Source of the DNA: an uncultured Prevotella sp. | GTDB taxonomy: Bacteria > Bacteroidota > Bacteroidia > Bacteroidales > Bacteroidaceae | Direction: 5' to 3' | DNA length: 27,767 nt | Assembly: GCA_937895845.1 (NCBI GenBank) | Contig: CALBLK010000021.1 | Coordinates: 1-27,767 of the forward strand | Part shown: positions 22,952 to 27,767 of the stretch, in pieces | How positions within the stretch are numbered: position 1 is the first letter of the stretch | Layout: each line of letters opens with the position of its first letter | The notes under the pieces: model-generated | The model's input: the letters and a program-made list of their open reading frames with translations, nothing else | The model's database searches: none | Told to the model about the DNA's origin: nothing | Program-made: the position numbers and the translations under genes

Positions 22952-24688
22952 ATGAGCTTTTGCAAGACGCTATGCCTCACGCTGCTGCAACTGCTGCTGT
23001 GCGTTTGCACAACGGCGGCGCAGGGCAGCGACAAGGCCATGAAATACGACAGCTTCTTCCTCGAGGCCATCGTGCAGCGGGAGAAAGGGGCCGGCGATGC
23101 GGCCTTCGACCTGCTGCGCCATTGCGTGGAGATTGACTCGACGCGGCCGGAAGCCTACTATTTTCTGTCCCAGTATTACGGAGAAATGAAAGACAAGGGG
23201 GCCATGCTGCGCTGCATCAGCAAGGCTGCCGACCTGTGCCCCGACAGTCCCACATTCCTGGAAATGCTGGCCAATGTCTACATCGCCAACGCCAAATACC
23301 CGGAGGCCATCGCCACCCTTGAACGCGCAGTGGCCCTGGACAAGGAGCGCGAAGACCTTATCGGAACCCTGGTGCAGCTCTACCGCAACCAGGGCGACTA
23401 CGCCAACGCCGTGAAGTGCGTCGAGCGGCTGGAGCAGCTGGAGGGCAAGACGGCACGGCTGTCGTACGCCAAGAGCGAGATTTACACCCAGCAGGGCAAC
23501 AAGCTGGCTGCCATTGCCGAGATGAAGGCTCTGGCCGACCAGTATCCCAACGACATGAGCTACCGTGGCATGTACGGCGAGACACTGCTCAACAACGGCG
23601 AGGCCGACAAGGCCTACGAGGTGTTCAAGGGCATCTGCAAAGAGGAACCCGACAACCTCAACGCGCTGGTGTTCATGCAGAACTACTACCACACCACCGG
23701 GCAGCAAGACAAGGCCGACACGCTTGCGCTGAACATCCTGACCAACAGGGACGCCACAGCCGACCTGCGCAAGACGGTGCTGTGGCAGTGCATCAGTCAC
23801 AACGAGGAGCAGGGCGGCGACAGCACGAAGATTCTGAACCTGTTCCGCCGCGTGCTCGCCACGCCGCAGACCGACGCCACCATGGCCGAGCTTTGCGCCA
23901 GCTACATGAGCATCAAGAAAATGCCCGAGGACACCATCGCCGCCATGCTGCGGAGGGTGCTGGACATCGAGCCTGACAACGCGGCGGCACGCACCAGGCT
24001 GGTGGCCTACGCATGGGAGCGTGACAGCATGCAACAGGTGGTCGGACTGTGCAAGGCCGGACGGCAGTACAATCCAGACCACATGGCTTTCTGCTACTTC
24101 GAAGGCATAGCGCACTACCGGCTTGGCCAGGAGGCCGAGGCGGAGGGCGCCTTCAAGGCGGCAGTCAGCACGGGAGGCAAGGAAGCCGACACCGACATGA
24201 TGTCTGACTGCTACGAGCTGCTGGGCGACCTGCTCTACAAGCAGGGGGCGCGGCGCGAGGCTTTCGCAGCATACGACTCGTGCCTCCAGTGGAACCCGGA
24301 CAACGTGGGATGCCTGAACAACTACGCCTACTATCTGAGCGAGCTGAACACCGACCTTGACAAGGCGGAGCGCATGAGCGCGAAGACCATTGCAGCCGAG
24401 CCGGAAAACGCCACCTACCTGGACACCTACGCCTGGATACTCTTCCTGCAAGGCAGGGCCGCCGAGGCCCGCGTCTACATCGACCAGGCCATCAAGAACG
24501 ACACCACTGACGACCATGTGGTGACGGAGCACGCCGGCGACATCTACGCAGTCACCGGCGACACGGCCCGCGCGGTGGAGCTGTGGAGGCAGGCGGCATC
24601 CAAGGCAAGCCCGGCAGGAAAACTGCTGCTCCAGAAGATAAGGAAACGCAAATATATAGCACCAAAATACAAAAGACAGAAAAGATGA
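22952..24688 (+). CDS. Secreted tetratricopeptide-repeat (TPR) protein
   Basis: 578 residues. The N-terminus (MSFCKTLCLTLLQLLLCVCTTAAQ) is a signal peptide, probably cut after Ala23. It has several Cys residues but no good lipobox. The rest consists of helical TPR units of about 34 residues. Clear examples are PEAYYFLSQYYGEMKDKGAM, PTFLEMLANVYIANAKYPEA, VGCLNNYAYYLSELNTDLDKA and ATYLDTYAWILFLQGRAAEA. TPR proteins are scaffolds, so no enzymatic role is proposed. Its stop overlaps the next ATG (ATGA). Together with the lipoprotein and EnvC-like genes it forms a coupled envelope operon, and a periplasmic or outer-membrane assembly role is an inference from that. Confidence 0.88.
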   Translation: MSFCKTLCLTLLQLLLCVCTTAAQGSDKAMKYDSFFLEAIVQREKGAGDAAFDLLRHCVEIDSTRPEAYYFLSQYYGEMKDKGAMLRCISKAADLCPDSPTFLEMLANVYIANAKYPEAIATLERAVALDKEREDLIGTLVQLYRNQGDYANAVKCVERLEQLEGKTARLSYAKSEIYTQQGNKLAAIAEMKALADQYPNDMSYRGMYGETLLNNGEADKAYEVFKGICKEEPDNLNALVFMQNYYHTTGQQDKADTLALNILTNRDATADLRKTVLWQCISHNEEQGGDSTKILNLFRRVLATPQTDATMAELCASYMSIKKMPEDTIAAMLRRVLDIEPDNAAARTRLVAYAWERDSMQQVVGLCKAGRQYNPDHMAFCYFEGIAHYRLGQEAEAEGAFKAAVSTGGKEADTDMMSDCYELLGDLLYKQGARREAFAAYDSCLQWNPDNVGCLNNYAYYLSELNTDLDKAERMSAKTIAAEPENATYLDTYAWILFLQGRAAEARVYIDQAIKNDTTDDHVVTEHAGDIYAVTGDTARAVELWRQAASKASPAGKLLLQKIRKRKYIAPKYKRQKR

Positions 24689-25536
24689 AAGTTATCAAGA
24701 CTTTGGCCGCAGCGGCCCTCGCACTGCCGCTCATGCTGACCTCGTGCCGCACTGCCAAGACTGTCGAGAAGCCGGCTGTCGTGGCCGACTCCACGAGACA
24801 GGCCGGGCGCGAATTGTTGGAGAAAGTGTCGGCCACGGCGCACAACTGGCAGTTCGTAACCTCGAAAATCAAGTTCAAGGTGGAGTTCGGATCGCAGGAA
24901 ATCAGTCTCACAGGCAATCTCAAGATGAAACGCGACGACGTGATACGCCTCCAGCTGATGGCCTTTGGCTTTGTGGAGGCCGCGCGTCTGGAGTTCACCA
25001 AGGATTACGTGCTGGTGATGGACCGCATCAACAAGCAGTATCTCAAGGTGCCCTATAACCACCTGGACTTCATGCGCAACAGCGGCATCAACTTCTACAC
25101 CCTCCAGGGGCTTTTCTGGGGCGAGCTGTTCGCACCGGGCCGCTCCAAGGTGACGGCAGACATGATGGGCGACTACCACACCGACCAGAGCGGCGACAAC
25201 GTCATCATCAGCCTTGACGGCAGCGACAAGCTGTCGTACCGCTGGCTGGCGGACAAAGGCTCCATGCTCATCCGAATGGCCAACGTGCGCTACCTGGACA
25301 AGTACCACGGCAACTCGCAGCTCAACTGGGACTACACCGAGTTCAAGGAACTGTCGGACAAGCCGTTCCCCTCTCGCCACGCCATCACGCTCACCCTGCC
25401 CAAGAAGGAGGTGAAAATCAACCTCACGCTCAACTACCTGGGCCACGAGAGCGACTGGGAGACACGCACGCCGGTGTCAAGCAAGTATAAGGAAGTGGAC
25501 GTAGACTACATCCTGCGCCGCCTGATGTCAATGTGA
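24685..25536 (+). CDS. DUF4292-like lipoprotein
   Basis: 283 residues from the ATG that overlaps the TPR stop codon. A longer frame from 24583 lies inside the TPR gene and was rejected. The signal peptide ends in the lipobox L18-T-S-C21, so Cys21 should be lipidated. The residues after Cys (RTAKTVEK) are not acidic, so the Bacteroidota surface-export signal is not evident and a periplasm-facing location is more likely. The mature part alternates beta-prone stretches (IKFKVEFGSQEISLTGNLKMKRDDVIRLQLM and similar), and its ISLTGNLKMKRDD.IRLQLMAFGFVEAARLEFT run matches my memory of DUF4292. Such proteins resemble the LolA/LolB lipoprotein-carrier fold. That similarity and any transport role are inference. 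Confidence 0.8.
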   Translation: MKVIKTLAAAALALPLMLTSCRTAKTVEKPAVVADSTRQAGRELLEKVSATAHNWQFVTSKIKFKVEFGSQEISLTGNLKMKRDDVIRLQLMAFGFVEAARLEFTKDYVLVMDRINKQYLKVPYNHLDFMRNSGINFYTLQGLFWGELFAPGRSKVTADMMGDYHTDQSGDNVIISLDGSDKLSYRWLADKGSMLIRMANVRYLDKYHGNSQLNWDYTEFKELSDKPFPSRHAITLTLPKKEVKINLTLNYLGHESDWETRTPVSSKYKEVDVDYILRRLMSM

Positions 25537-27179
25537 TGATGGGGAGAGGACGCATCAAGCTGCTTGCACTCTGCCTGGCGCTGACGGCCGCCTTAGGCTC
25601 TGCACAGACTCACACCACGCAGCGACGTAAGGCCGCTGCCACACAGCAGGCGCGCAAGCGGACAGCCACAAAGAGCCGGAGCACACTGAAGAAAGTGGCC
25701 AGGCGGGGCACGGAGGCCAAGCCCAGGCGCAAGCAGGCCAAGGCCAGGGGCGGAACTTCAATCAAGGGACTGAAGAGCCAGAGCACGCAAATCAAGAAGA
25801 ACATCAGGGAGCAGGAGCGGAGGCTGCGCTCCAACGAGCGCAGCGTGAAGAAAAGGCTGCAAAACCTGATGGTCATCAACACGGAGATAGCCGACAAGCG
25901 GAAGGCCATTGACACCATTCGCCACGACATCAGCCGGCTTGACGGCAACATTGTCAAACTGGACGGACAGCTGGACGAACTGCAGCGCGAGCTGGACGAC
26001 CGCAAGCAGAAATATGTGAAGTCCATGCGGTATATGCACCGCAACCGCTCGCTGCAGAACCAGCTGATGTTCGTGTTCAGTGCCAGGAACTTCACCCAGA
26101 TGTTCCGCCGCATGCGCTTCATGCGCGAGTATGCCACCTACCAGCGGGTGCAGGGGGAGATGGTGAAGAGCAAGCGCGCACAGGTAGAGCAGAAACGCCG
26201 GCAAATCACCTCGGCCAAGCAGCAGAAAGGCGTGCTGCTCGACCGCGGCATCCGCGAGCACCGCACACTGGAAGGCAAGCAAGTGGAGCAGCAGAAAGTG
26301 GTGACCTCGCTGCAGCGCGAGCAGAAGACCATACAGCGGATTATCGCCGAGCAGCGGAAGAAAGACGAGGCCATCAACGCCAAGATTGACCGCCTGGTAG
26401 CCATCGAGGTGGAGAAGGCGCGGCAGCGTGCCATCGCCGAGGCGAAACGCAAGGCGGAGAAGGAGGCTGCGCGCAGACGCGCCGAGGAACTGGCGCGCAA
26501 GAAAGCGGAGGCCGAGGCTGCCGCCAAAGCGCGCGCGCGCCGCATTGCCGAGGCCAGGGCGCGCGAGGAGCGGCTGAAGGCCGAGGCCAGGGCGGCGGCC
26601 AACAGGTCGGCCAGGGAGAGGCGCGCCGCCGAGGCTGCCGCGCGGGAAGCGGAGCAGGAACGCCGCGAGACGGAGCGCAGGGCAAGGCAGGAGGCCAAGG
26701 CCCACGAGCGCGAGGTGGCCGAGGCACGCAAGTCGACAGCGCAGATGTACACCGCCGATTCGGAAGACCGCCGCATCAGCGGCAGCTTTGCGAGCAACCG
26801 CGGACGGCTGCCCGTCCCTGTGGCCGGGTCCTACCACATCGTGAGCCACTACGGGCAGTACAACGTGGAGGGACTGAAGAATGTGCGGCTTGACAACAAG
26901 GGCATCAACATCCAGGGCGCTCCGGGCGCACAGGTGCGCAGCATCTTCGATGGCGAGGTGACCGCCGTGTTCAGCACCGGCGGCGGCTCGTGGGGCGTGC
27001 TGGTGCGCCACGGCAGCTACATCTCTGTCTATTGCAACCTTGGCAGGGTGGCTGTCAGCAGGGGACAGAAGGTGTCCACGCGGCAGGCCCTGGGCACAGT
27101 GGGCGCGGAGAACATCCTGCAGTTCCAGCTGCGCCGGGAGAAGGCGAAGCTCAACCCCGAGGCCTGGCTGGGGCGGTAA
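25536..27179 (+). CDS. EnvC-like murein hydrolase activator (degenerate LytM/M23 domain)
   Basis: 547 residues from the ATG at 25536, which overlaps the previous stop (TGATG); GTG 25533 and ATG 25539 are alternatives. A signal peptide (cut near Ala23) is followed by a basic Lys/Arg/Ala-rich stretch. Coiled coils span about 75-285, and an Ala/Glu/Arg-rich helix of about 110 residues runs from about 290 to 400. The C-terminal LytM domain covers about 425-547. In active LytM peptidases zinc is held by HxxxD and HxH; here these read N-K-G-I-N (454-458) and L-Q-F-Q, so the ligands are lost, as in E. coli EnvC. It probably activates septal amidases rather than cutting peptidoglycan itself. Confidence 0.9.
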   Translation: MMGRGRIKLLALCLALTAALGSAQTHTTQRRKAAATQQARKRTATKSRSTLKKVARRGTEAKPRRKQAKARGGTSIKGLKSQSTQIKKNIREQERRLRSNERSVKKRLQNLMVINTEIADKRKAIDTIRHDISRLDGNIVKLDGQLDELQRELDDRKQKYVKSMRYMHRNRSLQNQLMFVFSARNFTQMFRRMRFMREYATYQRVQGEMVKSKRAQVEQKRRQITSAKQQKGVLLDRGIREHRTLEGKQVEQQKVVTSLQREQKTIQRIIAEQRKKDEAINAKIDRLVAIEVEKARQRAIAEAKRKAEKEAARRRAEELARKKAEAEAAAKARARRIAEARAREERLKAEARAAANRSARERRAAEAAAREAEQERRETERRARQEAKAHEREVAEARKSTAQMYTADSEDRRISGSFASNRGRLPVPVAGSYHIVSHYGQYNVEGLKNVRLDNKGINIQGAPGAQVRSIFDGEVTAVFSTGGGSWGVLVRHGSYISVYCNLGRVAVSRGQKVSTRQALGTVGAENILQFQLRREKAKLNPEAWLGR

Positions 27180-27196
27180 CCAAAACAAGTGAAGCA

Positions 27197-27589
27197 ATGA
27201 ACAAACTGATTATTTTCCAAAACACGCTGTTGAACTTTATCTTGTTGGTCAGAGTCGTTGAACCCATTGTGGAGGACAATGACACTGTCTTTTATATATC
27301 CTGTGGGCTTTTCTTCATCGCCGCGCTTGCACTTGCCGTGTCTGTTGTTTATGGAGTCAAGAAAAACCGCAGGCAGTACCAACTTTCCTTGATAGACGAT
27401 ACAAACAGTTTCTACAACCTGTTTGCCATTTCCATTGCGGGCTTGTTGGTTGACTATTCGGTGGGGCTGCACAAAGAGGCACTCTTCTGGTGGATGGTCA
27501 TTGCAGCCGATGTGGTTGTGCTCATCTTGTCTATGCGCATGAGACGCATGTCCGATGAAACCGACAAACAAGCAGGGCCAAAGTTCTAA
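27197..27589 (+). CDS. Small integral membrane protein of unknown function
   Basis: 130 residues from the ATG 17 nt after the EnvC-like gene. Three or four hydrophobic segments are visible: about 4-20 (IIFQNTLLNFILLVRVV), 30-54 (VFYISCGLFFIAALALAVSVVYGV), 70-88 and 93-112 (ALFWWMVIAADVVVLILSM). A polar, charged tail follows (RMRRMSDETDKQAG). I do not recognise a family. Its codons use more T/A-ending Leu (TTG) and look nearer half G+C, against about 60% or more in the neighbours, so it may be a recent arrival or a weakly expressed gene. It ends about 75 bp before the second hairpin-repeat copy. Confidence 0.65.
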   Translation: MNKLIIFQNTLLNFILLVRVVEPIVEDNDTVFYISCGLFFIAALALAVSVVYGVKKNRRQYQLSLIDDTNSFYNLFAISIAGLLVDYSVGLHKEALFWWMVIAADVVVLILSMRMRRMSDETDKQAGPKF

Positions 27590-27665
27590 AGTAGCCAAAG
27601 CAATAGTAAGTGCCGCCTATTCGCAATATTCGGGCCGCTTCTTTTATCCATTTAAGAGACCATTT

Positions 27666-27767
27666 AACCCAAATCGGTCATTAGACCGAAATAGGCAAAA
27701 AAGTGAGAAGTCTTCCCTCTTTCCGCCCCTTGTCACTGTTTCTTCCGGCATCTTGCTGCCGTAAGTG
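27666..27767. repeat. Hairpin element copy 2 (left arm, cut by window end)
   Basis: Bases 27666-27767 align without gaps to 3-104 of copy 1, with three differences (27692, 27700 and 27712). The window stops just before the hairpin apex, so only the left arm is visible. The 76 bp between the preceding gene and this repeat show no clear promoter or terminator. Confidence 0.85.

Noticed and set aside
22970..24532. 520-codon minus-strand open frame antisense to the TPR gene
   Set aside because: The composition is typical of shadow frames; the plus strand has a signal peptide and TPR units and is coupled to the next gene.
25758..27197. 479-codon minus-strand open frame antisense to the EnvC-like gene
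   Set aside because: Leu/His/Ala-rich shadow of a repetitive Ala/Glu/Arg coding strand; no domain.
27555..27764. 69-codon frame running into the second repeat copy
   Set aside because: It overlaps the end of the membrane-protein gene and then translates repeat DNA; not credible.
1..27767. Closed circular molecule suggested by the matching ends
   Set aside because: The end repeats differ at three positions over 102 bp; an assembly overlap of a circle would be identical.

Overview
The window looks like chromosomal DNA of a G+C-rich member of the Bacteroidales, most like Prevotella/Prevotellaceae. The reasons are the Bacteroidota-type division and cell-wall (dcw) gene order, promoters with the Bacteroidota -7 box (TAnnTTTG) instead of sigma70 boxes, a Bacteroides-type succinylornithine transcarbamylase, and a glycine-lipid gene pair. 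No rRNA, tRNA, CRISPR array, prophage or complete insertion sequence was seen.

Layout. (1) Positions 1-200 hold a long imperfect hairpin element with 22-bp perfect terminal inverted repeats. A second copy with about 3 mismatches runs off the right edge (27666-27767), and a minimal version lies at 1281-1308. (2) 210-1172 (-) is a transcarbamylase of arginine synthesis with its own promoter. (3) 1362-18685 (-) is one long dcw cluster. In transcription order it is mraZ, rsmH, ftsL, ftsI, murE, mraY, murD, ftsW, murG, murC, ftsQ, ftsA, ftsZ, then yqeY and a membrane-anchored helix-hairpin-helix protein. Genes overlap or lie within about 120 nt of each other. A promoter in front of mraZ carries a two-repeat candidate MraZ operator, and a second promoter lies in front of murG. 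(4) 19036-20901 (+) is an O-acyltransferase/N-acyltransferase pair resembling GlsA/GlsB of glycine lipid synthesis. It ends in a strong hairpin whose right arm lies inside the 3' end of the convergent dgt gene. (5) dgt (-) and dut (+) diverge from a shared 186-bp region. (6) dut is followed by a secreted TPR protein, a DUF4292-like lipoprotein and an EnvC-like degenerate LytM protein. These last three are translationally coupled. (7) A small multi-pass membrane protein of lower G+C content closes the window before the repeat.

How the genes work together. The left two thirds make lipid II (MurE, MraY, MurD, MurG, MurC) and build the divisome (FtsZ, FtsA, FtsQ, FtsL, FtsW, FtsI). The right third adds envelope lipid synthesis, nucleotide-pool sanitation (Dut, Dgt) and a probable regulator of septal peptidoglycan hydrolysis (EnvC-like). 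No wholly new system was found. The best leads are the hairpin repeat family, the candidate MraZ operator, Ser90 in the transcarbamylase, the glycine-lipid pair, the terminator embedded in dgt, and the TPR/DUF4292/EnvC operon.
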